Shown here: positions 1 to 5,197 of the stretch, one piece after another
Position numbering within the stretch: the stretch's first letter is position 1
Layout: each line of letters opens with the position of its first letter
Assembly: GCA_902475515.1 (NCBI GenBank)
Contig: CABSAB010000105.1
Span: 1 to 5,713, forward strand
Length of the DNA: 5,713 nucleotides
Direction: 5' to 3'
Source: an uncultured Eubacteriales bacterium
GTDB lineage: Bacteria > Bacillota > Clostridia > Oscillospirales > Oscillospiraceae
Notes under the pieces: generated by a model
The model's database searches: none
Seen by the model: the letters and a program-made list of their open reading frames with translations, nothing else
What the model was told of the DNA's origin: nothing
Position numbers and translations under genes: made by a program

Positions 1-219
1 GGCGCTCTCCCGCCGCACTGCCCGGCACACGGAAAAGCCGTCCACCTCCGGCATGAGAATGTCCAGGAGCAGCGCGTCCACCGTGTTCTCCTCCAGATAC
101 GCAAGGGCCGCCGCCCCGTTTTCCATGGGGATGGGCCTCTCCCCCTTGGCGGCAAAATAGTCGCAGAGGATCTCCCGCAGCCGGGGCTCATCCTCCACCA
201 CAAGCACTTTATTGTCCAT
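1..219 (-). CDS. Response regulator, N-terminal receiver domain (partial)
   Basis: This is the first 73 residues of a two-component response regulator; the rest lies beyond the left edge. The protein opens MDNKVLVVEDEP, giving the acidic pocket residues E9, D10 and E11 after the first beta strand. The phospho-acceptor is D53 in LLLDILMPEVDG, which is the usual receiver-domain motif. The partner histidine kinase would phosphorylate D53 and so control an output domain that is not visible here. The ATG is preceded by a GAGGAGGGG ribosome binding site, and the gene has its own promoter just upstream. The output domain (OmpR, NarL or other) and the target genes cannot be told from this fragment. 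Receiver identity is certain; the subfamily is unknown. Confidence 0.93.
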   Translation of the reverse strand, partial: MDNKVLVVEDEPRLREILCDYFAAKGERPIPMENGAAALAYLEENTVDALLLDILMPEVDGFSVCRAVRRESA

Positions 220-248
220 CCCGCTCCCCTCCTCTCGCCTTTATGCTA

Positions 249-277
249 ATTGTACCATGTGTTCTCCGTGTGACCAA
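249..277 (-). promoter_or_regulatory. Sigma-A promoter of the response regulator
   Basis: On the minus strand a TTGGTC -35 (272-277) and a TACAAT -10 (249-254) are separated by exactly 17 bases. The expected transcription start is near 242, giving a leader of about 22 bases before the ATG at 219. It lies between the terminator of the upstream operon and the response regulator, so that gene is probably transcribed independently. Confidence 0.65.
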
Positions 278-289
278 GGATCATTTTTG

Positions 290-331
290 AAAAAAATATC
301 CCTGCGCCGCAGTCAGACGGCGTAGGGATAT
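290..331 (-). terminator. Intrinsic terminator of the S component / P1 hydrolase operon
   Basis: Inverted arms at 296-309 and 318-331 can form a 14-bp stem with one mismatch and an 8-base loop. On the minus strand it is followed directly by a T-rich run (complement of the A run 290-296). It starts 9 bases after the stop codon of the P1-family hydrolase, so it ends that operon. Confidence 0.88.
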
Positions 332-340
332 CCTATACAG

Positions 341-1297
341 TTACAGATCCTCGTATCCTTTGATCCCATAGGCGGTTTTCGCGCGTTTTACCGCCCGGAT
401 GATGGCCCGCTCCATGGCATAGGCCCCCAAGGTCCCTATCAGGTTCACATCGCCCGGCACTTCTCCCACAGACAGGGCATAAATGCTGTCCCCGTCGGCG
501 GTGGTGTGCACCGGACGGATGGCCCGGGCGTAGCCGTTGTGGGCCATGCCCGCTACCTTGGAAAGCTGGTGCTTGGGAAGCTTCACATTGGTGACAACAA
601 TCCCCAGGGTGGTATTGCCATTGAACAGGTCCGGCATCCGCTCCGCGTCGGAAAACAATTCCTCCAGCGTGGACGAAAGGCCGTTTCCGTCGGCGCTGCG
701 CAGACCCGCCAGCATGGTCCCGTCCGTGTCGTACACGTCCCCCAGGGCGTTCACCGCCACCAGGGCCCCCACCTTCACGGGCCCCGCCTGTACGGCGTAG
801 GTCCCAAAGCCGGACTTCATGGCCCGGGTGATGCCCCGGTATTTCCCGATGGTGCAGCCGGTCCCCGCACCTACATTTCCTTCCAGCGGCGCGCCGTATC
901 CGGCATTTTCACAGGCCCGGTAGGCCATAGCTCCGTCCGGCCGCACATCCTTGCTGCCGACTCCCAGGTCAAACAGGCACGACTGGCTCACCAGCGGCAC
1001 CTTGCAGACCCCGGTCTCAAAGCCGATGTCCCGCTCCTCCAGGTATTTCTGCACACCGCCGGCGGCGTCCAGCCCGAAGGCGCTGCCCCCGGACAGGAGC
1101 ACCGCATTGATGCCCTCTGCCGCCATCAGGGGATTTAAGATCTGAGATTCCCGGGAGGCAGGGCCGCCGCCCCGGACATCCAGCCCCGCGGGGCTCATTT
1201 TGTCGCAGAGGACCACTGTACACCCGGTGGCCGCGGCCTCATCCTGGGCATGACCCACCCGGAAGCCGCCTACCTCCATAATTCCGATCTCGTTCAT
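341..1297 (-). CDS. P1-family N-terminal-nucleophile hydrolase (DmpA/NylC/ThnT-like)
   Basis: The 318-residue protein belongs to peptidase family S58, whose members cleave themselves and use the newly exposed Ser or Thr as nucleophile. Family landmarks are LLSGGSAFGLDAAGGV (about 68-82), GNVGAGTGCTIGK (140-152), GPVKVGALVAVNALGD (172-187) and GNTTLGIVVTN (227-237). Predicted self-cleavage is between N228 and T229, leaving T229 as the catalytic residue. That is the Asn-Thr type seen in NylC and ThnT, rather than the Gly-Ser type of DmpA. No signal peptide is visible, so it is probably cytoplasmic. Known family activities include aminopeptidase/D-esterase, beta-aminopeptidase, nylon-oligomer hydrolase and pantetheine hydrolase (ThnT). 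The substrate here is unknown. The gene starts 9 bases after the stop of an ECF S-component gene, with an AAGGTG ribosome binding site, so the two are co-transcribed and the hydrolase may process what the transporter imports. Confidence 0.93.
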   Translation of the reverse strand: MNEIGIMEVGGFRVGHAQDEAAATGCTVVLCDKMSPAGLDVRGGGPASRESQILNPLMAAEGINAVLLSGGSAFGLDAAGGVQKYLEERDIGFETGVCKVPLVSQSCLFDLGVGSKDVRPDGAMAYRACENAGYGAPLEGNVGAGTGCTIGKYRGITRAMKSGFGTYAVQAGPVKVGALVAVNALGDVYDTDGTMLAGLRSADGNGLSSTLEELFSDAERMPDLFNGNTTLGIVVTNVKLPKHQLSKVAGMAHNGYARAIRPVHTTADGDSIYALSVGEVPGDVNLIGTLGAYAMERAIIRAVKRAKTAYGIKGYEDL

Positions 1298-1306
1298 AAA
1301 AACACC

Positions 1307-1936
1307 TTAGTCCTTTATCACAACACGCAGCACCTTGCAGATGGAACCGCTGAGCACGCAGCCCACCACGGCCTCCAGCACCGCCTGGATGCCCACATAG
1401 GCCCCCACAAACAGGAAAATGTTGTTCTGGAATTTCTCCAGCAGTTCCCCCGTCAGCAGTGCCTCCACCGTGGGCGCGTTCAGGAAGATGATCACCAGTA
1501 CCGTCATGTAAAACAGCGTATTAAGCACCGGAGCTGCCAGACCGCCGATATAATAGCAGATGGTCTTGGTCTTATCGACCTTCTTCAGCGCCCGGAAGAT
1601 CCAGCCCACGCACACGCCCATGAGTATCCGTGGAATGAAGCAGTTGATGAAGCTTAAAAGCACCACAATGCCGCCGTTATAGCCCACCATCATCAGCGTG
1701 GCAAAGCCCGTCTTGACAGCCGTATAGAAGCTGATGGCGCCCATAACGCCGCCCAGGATGCCGCCTGCCAGCGGCCCCAGCAAAATGGCCCCAACAGCCA
1801 CCGGTACAGTCATGATAGACGCGTACTGTCCAGGCAGTGGGATCATGGCAAGACCGGTGAGATTCATCACCAGGAGAATCGCCACCAGCAGGGCCAGTTC
1901 GGTGAGATACCGAATGTTCTTCTTGTTTTTTTCCAT
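1307..1936 (-). CDS. ECF transporter S component (vitamin-type substrate binder)
   Basis: This is a 209-residue hydrophobic protein with about six membrane segments (roughly 9-30, 40-62, 64-85, 98-116, 127-152 and 172-203). Size, layout and the small-residue-rich stretches VPVAVGAILLGPLAGGILGG and AAPVLNTLFYMTVLV fit the substrate-binding S component of an energy-coupling factor importer. It would share the EcfA/EcfA'/EcfT module encoded elsewhere. The start is set at the ATG at 1936 because AGGAGG (1945-1950) lies 8 bases upstream. An in-frame ATG at 2062 would lie inside the terminator of the preceding operon and upstream of this gene's promoter, so that longer start is rejected. The substrate is not determined; the segment around LNTLFYM recalls pantothenate- or folate-type S components, but this is a weak inference. 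The downstream hydrolase is the only functional hint. Confidence 0.85.
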   Translation of the reverse strand: MEKNKKNIRYLTELALLVAILLVMNLTGLAMIPLPGQYASIMTVPVAVGAILLGPLAGGILGGVMGAISFYTAVKTGFATLMMVGYNGGIVVLLSFINCFIPRILMGVCVGWIFRALKKVDKTKTICYYIGGLAAPVLNTLFYMTVLVIIFLNAPTVEALLTGELLEKFQNNIFLFVGAYVGIQAVLEAVVGCVLSGSICKVLRVVIKD

Positions 1937-2004
1937 ATAAAATTCCTCCTGCTGCCGTTCTGCATAAAGCAGATACAGCGCAATTTTGGCATTTCGCCAC
2001 AGAA

Positions 2005-2033
2005 AGTATACGCTCATTTTACAGAAAATGCAA
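2005..2033 (-). promoter_or_regulatory. Sigma-A promoter of the S component / P1 hydrolase operon
   Basis: On the minus strand, TTGCAT (2028-2033) and TATACT (2005-2010) are spaced by 17 bases. The expected start near 1998 gives a leader of about 60 bases. The promoter sits directly after the terminator of the GNAT operon, which makes the two operons separate units. The -10 matches 5 of 6 positions; the -35 is weak. Confidence 0.6.
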
Positions 2034-2035
2034 CC

Positions 2036-2073
2036 AAAAAATGACCTGCCGGAAGATACCACTTCCGGCAGGT
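2036..2073 (-). terminator. Intrinsic terminator of the GNAT operon
   Basis: Arms 2044-2055 and 2062-2073 form a perfect 12-bp GC-rich stem with a 6-base loop. On the minus strand it is followed after two bases by six T residues (complement of 2036-2041). It begins 5 bases after the acetyltransferase stop codon. Confidence 0.92.
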
Positions 2074-2077
2074 TCTT

Positions 2078-2602
2078 TCACAGCATAATCCAATAAACTT
2101 GAACAACGTTTCCATCTGCGTCGATGACTTCCCGTTCCAGTTTTCCGCCGCAGTTCACAATGGTCTTTCGAGATGCCTCATTGTCCCTGTCACAGGTCAG
2201 CATCACCCGGGAAAGCCCCAGCTCTTTTGCATAGGCCAGAGCCATTTTAAGGATTGCCGTAGCGTACCCCTTTCTCCGCTCCGAAGGGCGAACCCCATAG
2301 CCAATATGTCCTCCATAGGCCGCCAGGACCACATTCAGCTCATGGCGAATATCCACCATGCCGATGATCCTTCCATCCGATTCCCGTACTGCAAAAAACG
2401 TACTGGCCGGAACCAAATCACCATGGGCACTTTTTCGGCCCCAGTTTTCCAGAACCCGCCGGAGCCAGGGGCCATACTCCATAGAATCCAGCATAGCATC
2501 TCCATGCAGCACCATTTCTCCGGCCTGGAAATATTCACTCTTATAATCCAGCGCTGCCTGCTCCATTTCTGCAGTGGGCTTTTGTAAAATTAATCTTTCC
2601 AC
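2078..2602 (-). CDS. GNAT-family N-acetyltransferase
   Basis: This is a protein of about 174 residues with the GNAT fold, which transfers acetyl from acetyl-CoA to an amine. The acetyl-CoA pyrophosphate loop is RRKGYA (about 109-114), within HIGYGVRPSERRKGYA. It is followed by the helix AILKMALAYAKELGLSRVMLTCD and the typical DNEASRKTIVNCGGKLE, in which the Asn and the NCGG segment are standard for the family. The acceptor is unknown; overall it resembles the uncharacterised COG3981-type acetyltransferases that begin ERLILxKPT. No ATG fits. The start is GTG at 2602, with GGAG 5 bases upstream, or GTG at 2608, which overlaps the TGA of the preceding small gene as GTGA. An in-frame ATG at 2647 lies deep inside that preceding gene and is unlikely. 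The gene is translationally coupled and last in its operon. Confidence 0.88.
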   Translation of the reverse strand: MERLILQKPTAEMEQAALDYKSEYFQAGEMVLHGDAMLDSMEYGPWLRRVLENWGRKSAHGDLVPASTFFAVRESDGRIIGMVDIRHELNVVLAAYGGHIGYGVRPSERRKGYATAILKMALAYAKELGLSRVMLTCDRDNEASRKTIVNCGGKLEREVIDADGNVVQVYWIML

Positions 2603-2604
2603 AC

Positions 2605-2802
2605 TCACTCCATCTCCCGAACGCCTTTCCAGATCATGAACGTGCACACCGCAGTCACCAGGGTCAGCATCACCATGCCCATGGGCACTTCGCCCCCGGT
2701 CTGCACAGCGCCCAGCACACTGACGGCGGTGGAGACCAGGCTCACCACCAGACAGAGGCTCACCAGGGCGGCAATGATCACACAGAGCTGTTTCTTTTTC
2801 AT
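2605..2802 (-). CDS. Small two-TM membrane protein of unknown function
   Basis: This 65-residue protein starts MKKKQLC and has two hydrophobic helices (about 6-33 and 41-59) joined by a short TGGEVPMG turn. It ends in a charged tail, KGVREME. The Lys-rich N-terminus suggests that both termini face the cytoplasm. I do not recognise a family. The ATG follows the stop codon of the uridine phosphorylase remnant by a single base, and its ribosome binding site (GGGGGGCAGG) lies inside that gene's last codons. Its stop overlaps the GNAT start region. This tight packing and the absence of a competing gene on either strand support real coding, but there is no functional evidence. Confidence 0.68.
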   Translation of the reverse strand: MKKKQLCVIIAALVSLCLVVSLVSTAVSVLGAVQTGGEVPMGMVMLTLVTAVCTFMIWKGVREME

Positions 2803-2803
2803 C

Positions 2804-3516
2804 TCACACCTGCCCCCCGTCCCGGCGGATCAGCAGCCGCACCGCCTCCACCGCCGTCAATATGGCCTCCTCCGTATCGTAGCTCTGGGGGTCCTCCAGG
2901 CCAAGCTCCCGCCGGGTCTGATTGGCAAACACCGCCAGGACCGCCCCCACACGCACCCGGCGCACAGCTCCCACAATGAACAGCGCCGCCGATTCCATCT
3001 CGCTGCACTTGGCCCCGGCCTTCACCCAGGCGTTCCACTTGCTTTTCAGCTGATCTCCCGCCGCCATGGAATCCGGGTCATGCTGGCCGTAGAATGCGTC
3101 CTTACACTGGACCACTCCCAGATGATGGCGGTTGTTCCTGGCCCTTGCCGCATCCCGCAGGGCCTCAGTCACGGAAAAATCCGCCACCGCAGGGAATTCC
3201 ATGGGCACATATTCCCGGCTGGTACCCTCCATGCGGATGGCCCCTGTGGCAATGACCACGTCACCCCCCAGCACCTCCGGGTCCATGCCGCCGAGGGCCC
3301 GCCAATGCCCGTGGAGCAGACGCTGACCGGAACGCCCTCCAGGGTGCCGGTGTAGATCTTATATTCCCGGTTGTCCGCCACCAAATGGTGGTCGTCAAAC
3401 TTCTCCGCGATCTTCTCACACCGCCCGGGGTCTCCGGGCAGCAGCACATACCTGCCCACATCCCCGGGCTTGATCTTCAGATGAAATTCCTCGCCCTGTG
3501 CATAAATCAGCGCCAT
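2804..3516 (-). pseudogene. udp: Uridine phosphorylase, broken by an internal deletion and frameshift
   Basis: This is the remnant of a nucleoside phosphorylase that would split uridine with phosphate into uracil and ribose-1-phosphate. The 5' part (start ATG 3516, AGGAGG 7 bases upstream) encodes residues 1-77 with the phosphate loop LLPGDPGR (25-32) and CSTGIGGPSAA. The 3' part continues in another frame from MDPEVLGGDVV (3286) through EFPAVADF, KDAFYGQHDPDSM and the ribose-binding EMESAALF, to the TGA at 2804. The expected segment between GGPSAA and GGMDP (about 22 residues, IAVEELAQLGIRTFLRIGTTG in E. coli Udp minus the last residues) is missing. It carries the phosphate-binding Arg of the RxGTTG motif. 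The expected full length is about 259 residues, close to the 253 of E. coli Udp. Read as it stands, the 5' frame gives a 115-residue product ending at 3169. A real deletion is most likely; an assembly collapse is the alternative. Confidence 0.9.
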
Positions 3517-3538
3517 GACGCGCCCTCCTCTCGTTTTT

Positions 3539-3694
3539 TCACTGGGAACGCTTTTCCTGTTTCTCCCGCCGACAAGCCACCGGGAATTTGCTCTCGGTCC
3601 GATGGTAGGCCGCGCAGGCCACGCAATCCCCATGGCGTGGACAGTGGACCCTCGGGCAGGGGCAGTCCCTGCGAATCTTTTTCTGTTCCGACAT
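3539..3694 (-). CDS. Small Cys-rich putative metal-binding protein
   Basis: This 51-residue basic protein has six Cys residues at 11, 13, 18, 24, 27 and 41, plus His 21 and 31. The core DCPCPRVHCPRHGDCVACAAYH resembles short uncharacterised Clostridia proteins with a CPxHGDCxxCxxYH pattern, as far as I recall. The Cys/His spacing suggests a small zinc or iron-sulfur knuckle; this is inferred. The start is the ATG at 3694, with GGGAG 9 bases upstream. The in-frame ATG at 3730 overlaps the -10 box of the promoter and has no ribosome binding site, so it is rejected. The gene is first in the operon, 22 bases ahead of the uridine phosphorylase remnant. Function is unknown. Confidence 0.75.
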   Translation of the reverse strand: MSEQKKIRRDCPCPRVHCPRHGDCVACAAYHRTESKFPVACRREKQEKRSQ

Positions 3695-3728
3695 TCCATC
3701 ACGCTCCCGCTGATATGTTTCTTTCTGC

Positions 3729-3757
3729 ATTATACCGGTTCTTTTTCCCGCTGTAAA
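3729..3757 (-). promoter_or_regulatory. Strong sigma-A promoter of the four-gene operon
   Basis: On the minus strand, TTTACA (3752-3757; 5 of 6 matches to TTGACA) and a perfect TATAAT (3729-3734) are 17 bases apart. The expected start near 3722 gives a leader of about 28 bases to the Cys-rich gene. It would drive the Cys-rich gene, the udp remnant, the small membrane protein and the GNAT gene as one message ending at 2036. Confidence 0.85.
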
Positions 3758-3766
3758 GGGAAATCA

Positions 3767-3808
3767 AAGCGCACCGGGGGGCCGAATATCCTGAACCCCG
3801 GTGCGCTT
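3767..3808. terminator. 13-bp GC-rich hairpin, possible terminator downstream of gpr
   Basis: Arms 3767-3779 and 3796-3808 are perfectly complementary over 13 bp, with a 16-base loop. Neither strand has a clean T run right after it: the minus strand reads TTTGATTTCCCTTTA and the plus strand CAACGCCTTTGCG. It lies 10 bases upstream of the strong promoter's -35 box. The best guess is an end-of-transcript structure insulating the promoter from gpr read-through, but a regulatory role is possible. Confidence 0.5.
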
Positions 3809-3849
3809 CAACGCCTTTGCGTCTTTTGGAAAAATATCCCCTCAGGTTG

Positions 3850-3895
3850 CACATAATGTGTCCGATTTTCGAGAAAACCGGAACCCCTTGGGGTT
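3850..3895. repeat. Three adjoining inverted repeats
   Basis: CACAT-A-ATGTG (3850-3860), CCGATTTTC / GAAAACCGG (3862-3870 and 3873-3881) and AACCCC-TT-GGGGTT (3882-3895) follow one another with a single base between the first two and none between the others. In minus-strand RNA the middle stem is fully paired through one G-U pair and could close with a CUCG loop. Confidence 0.65.
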
Positions 3896-3972
3896 GTATT
3901 CACTTTTTTCTGCATAGGAGATTTTCGGTTTGGATTCTTTAGCCTGAGAAAGAGCGCCGCATCTCCAAGGGG

Positions 3973-4002
3973 TTTTCCACAGTTTCCACAGAGTTATCCA
4001 CA
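3973..4002 (+). promoter_or_regulatory. Cluster of DnaA-box-like sites
   Basis: TTTTCCACA (3973-3981), GTTTCCACA (3982-3990) and TTATCCACA (3994-4002) lie in direct orientation within 30 bases. The third is a perfect match to the DnaA consensus TTATNCACA, the first has one mismatch and the second two. They sit in an AT-rich gap. DnaA binding is inferred from sequence only. Confidence 0.5.
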
Positions 4003-4096
4003 TTTCCCGCTGCATATACGTTTCGGGGAAAAATGAATATGCTGTTGACATAACGGAAAACATTCATTTTATTTGCATATTATGCAGAACATCCCC

Positions 4097-4987
4097 TTAA
4101 AATGTCAGGTCTGTCAGGTCCTCTATGGAAAGCTCCGGCTGCAGCGCCAGATTGATGCCGTAGGCCAGTACACGTGCGATCTCCCGAACCCGCCGGTCAA
4201 TGTCGCTGGAGGTGACGATCATCCCCGTGGACACCTGCCGCAGCTGGTCCTCATCGGTCTCCTGCCCCGTGCGGGAAAACAGGTCCGCTGCCATGGTGGC
4301 CGCGTCCGTCACCGTGGGCACCCCCACCGCGATCACCGGGATGCCTATGGACTCTTGGTCCAGAGCGCTGCGGCTGTTTCCAATGCCCGAACCGGGGATG
4401 ATGCCCGTGTCGGAAAGCTGCACCGTACTGCAAAGCTTCTGGGTATCCCGGGCCGCAATGGCGTCCACGGCGATCACCGCCGCTGCCTCCGTCCGCTGGG
4501 CCAGAGCCCGGACCGTTTCGGCGCTCTCAATGCCTGTGGTCCCCAGTACTCCTGGCACCGCCGCCCCCACCGGGCGAAAATGGCCGAATTCCCGGGGCAG
4601 CTCCTTGCGGATGTGCCTTGTCACCAGGATGTGGTCCGCCGTCAGGGGCCCCACGGCGTCCGGCGTAACCTCGCGGTTTCCCAGCCCCGCCACCAGCACC
4701 GGAAGATTCCCCTTCAGGTCCATCAGGTCCGTAATGTAGTCCGCCACCGCCCGGGCTGCCCCCTCAAAGCTCTCCTTCTCCCGGCGGAGCACCCGCCCCA
4801 GCTCCACGGTGATATAGGTGCCCTTGGGCTTTCCCACCGCCTCTGCGGCACTCTTGGATGTGAGCTTTACCACTGTAGCCTCCGTGCCGTGCCGTGTTTC
4901 CCGGCGCAGTTCCACCCCTTTGGGCAGTCCCTCCGGCGCCTCCTGAATGACCGGCGCCTCCATGGCAAGGTCTGTGCGTATCTCCAT
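4097..4987 (-). CDS. gpr: GPR germination protease (spore endopeptidase)
   Basis: This 296-residue aspartic-type protease (peptidase family A25) starts the breakdown of small acid-soluble spore proteins during germination. It is made in the developing spore as an inactive zymogen. The N-terminus IRTDLAMEA matches the conserved start region of the family. VLVAGLGNREVTPDAVGP holds D110, and VIAVDAIAARD holds D175; these correspond to the two functional Asp residues of Bacillus GPR. LSDTGIIPGSGIGNSR (191-206) and IPVIAVGVPTVTDAAT (216-231) are also hallmark segments. It is shorter than the Bacillus enzymes (about 370), lacking the insertion before the C-terminal part, as is usual in Clostridia. 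The start ATG has AGGAGG 7 bases upstream. It is divergent from rpsT. spoIIP, which often follows gpr, is absent here. Forespore sigma-G control is expected; a CATCCTA -10-like motif lies at 5008-5014. Confidence 0.97.
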   Translation of the reverse strand: MEIRTDLAMEAPVIQEAPEGLPKGVELRRETRHGTEATVVKLTSKSAAEAVGKPKGTYITVELGRVLRREKESFEGAARAVADYITDLMDLKGNLPVLVAGLGNREVTPDAVGPLTADHILVTRHIRKELPREFGHFRPVGAAVPGVLGTTGIESAETVRALAQRTEAAAVIAVDAIAARDTQKLCSTVQLSDTGIIPGSGIGNSRSALDQESIGIPVIAVGVPTVTDAATMAADLFSRTGQETDEDQLRQVSTGMIVTSSDIDRRVREIARVLAYGINLALQPELSIEDLTDLTF

Positions 4988-5007
4988 ATGATCGCCTCCT
5001 CAGGGAC

Positions 5008-5014
5008 TAGGATG
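5008..5014 (-). promoter_or_regulatory. gpr: Possible sigma-G -10 element of gpr
   Basis: The minus strand reads CATCCTA, fitting a sigma-G-type CATnnTA -10, 20 bases ahead of the ATG. At the usual 17-18 base spacing there is no good -35 (GGGTGA or GGGGTG is found). The call rests on the -10 and on the known forespore expression of gpr. Confidence 0.3.
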
Positions 5015-5098
5015 CCCATTTTTTCCCGATTTCACCCCTCCGGAAGACCTCCCTGCCCTGCTCCCCCAATAAATTTTGCAAAAAACTGAAATTTCCTC

Positions 5099-5127
5099 TT
5101 GATTTTGCCCGCAAAATTTTGTATAAT
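5099..5127 (+). promoter_or_regulatory. rpsT: Sigma-A promoter of rpsT
   Basis: TTGATT (5099-5104) and a perfect TATAAT (5122-5127) are separated by 17 bases. The expected start near 5134 gives a leader of about 64 bases that contains the 5152-5168 hairpin. Confidence 0.88.
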
Positions 5128-5151
5128 TCTTATCTGCATGGTAGCTTACAC

Positions 5152-5168
5152 AAGGTACCCCGTACCTT
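5152..5168 (+). promoter_or_regulatory. rpsT: Hairpin in the rpsT leader
   Basis: AAGGTAC (5152-5158) pairs with GTACCTT (5162-5168) around a CCC loop and is followed by TT. It lies inside the mRNA leader, 14 bases before the GGAGGAGG ribosome binding site. It could be a weak attenuator or an autoregulatory site for bS20, or only a stabilising stem; there is no direct evidence. Confidence 0.45.
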
Positions 5169-5197
5169 TTAGAACGATATGTGGAGGAGGTGTTTTC

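Larger units (their letters stand above)
3758..4096. other. Gene-free, AT-rich, structured intergenic region
   Basis: No convincing gene was found between the operon promoter and the gpr stop codon. From left to right it holds the 13-bp hairpin at 3767-3808, a small ACGC/GCGT hairpin (3811-3822) and three back-to-back inverted repeats (3850-3895). Next come three DnaA-box-like 9-mers (3973-4002) and an AT-only 9-bp inverted repeat (4030-4038 with 4062-4070). Last are a plus-strand TTGACA promoter-like motif (4045-4073) and the palindrome TGCATATTATGCA (4074-4086). A 73-codon minus-strand frame (3842-4063) exists but does not look coding. Confidence 0.7.

Noticed and set aside
506..1138. Plus-strand open frame (210 codons) opposite the P1-family hydrolase
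   Set aside because: It lies wholly inside a well-supported minus-strand gene and has no recognisable motif or ribosome binding site.
1937..2062. N-terminal 42-residue extension of the ECF S component from ATG 2062
   Set aside because: That ATG is inside the preceding terminator and upstream of the operon's promoter; ATG 1936 has an ideal AGGAGG.
2636..3355. Plus-strand open frame (239 codons) opposite the udp remnant
   Set aside because: It is low-complexity antisense coding with no family features; the udp motifs on the minus strand explain the region.
3169..3516. Programmed frameshift in udp
   Set aside because: About 22 conserved residues, including the phosphate-binding Arg, are absent, so a frameshift alone cannot restore the enzyme, and no slippery heptamer was seen at the junction.
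3695..3730. N-terminal extension of the Cys-rich protein from ATG 3730
   Set aside because: The ATG overlaps the TATAAT box, so it would not be in the transcript, and it has no ribosome binding site.
3842..4063. Minus-strand 73-codon frame in the gap after gpr
   Set aside because: It has a poor start context and no ribosome binding site. It runs through the DnaA-like repeats and hairpins, and its residues look random.
4073..5089. Long plus-strand open frame (338 codons) opposite gpr
   Set aside because: It is an antisense shadow of the GC-rich gpr gene: its composition is rich in His, Arg, Pro and Gly with no family motif, and gpr on the other strand is unmistakable.
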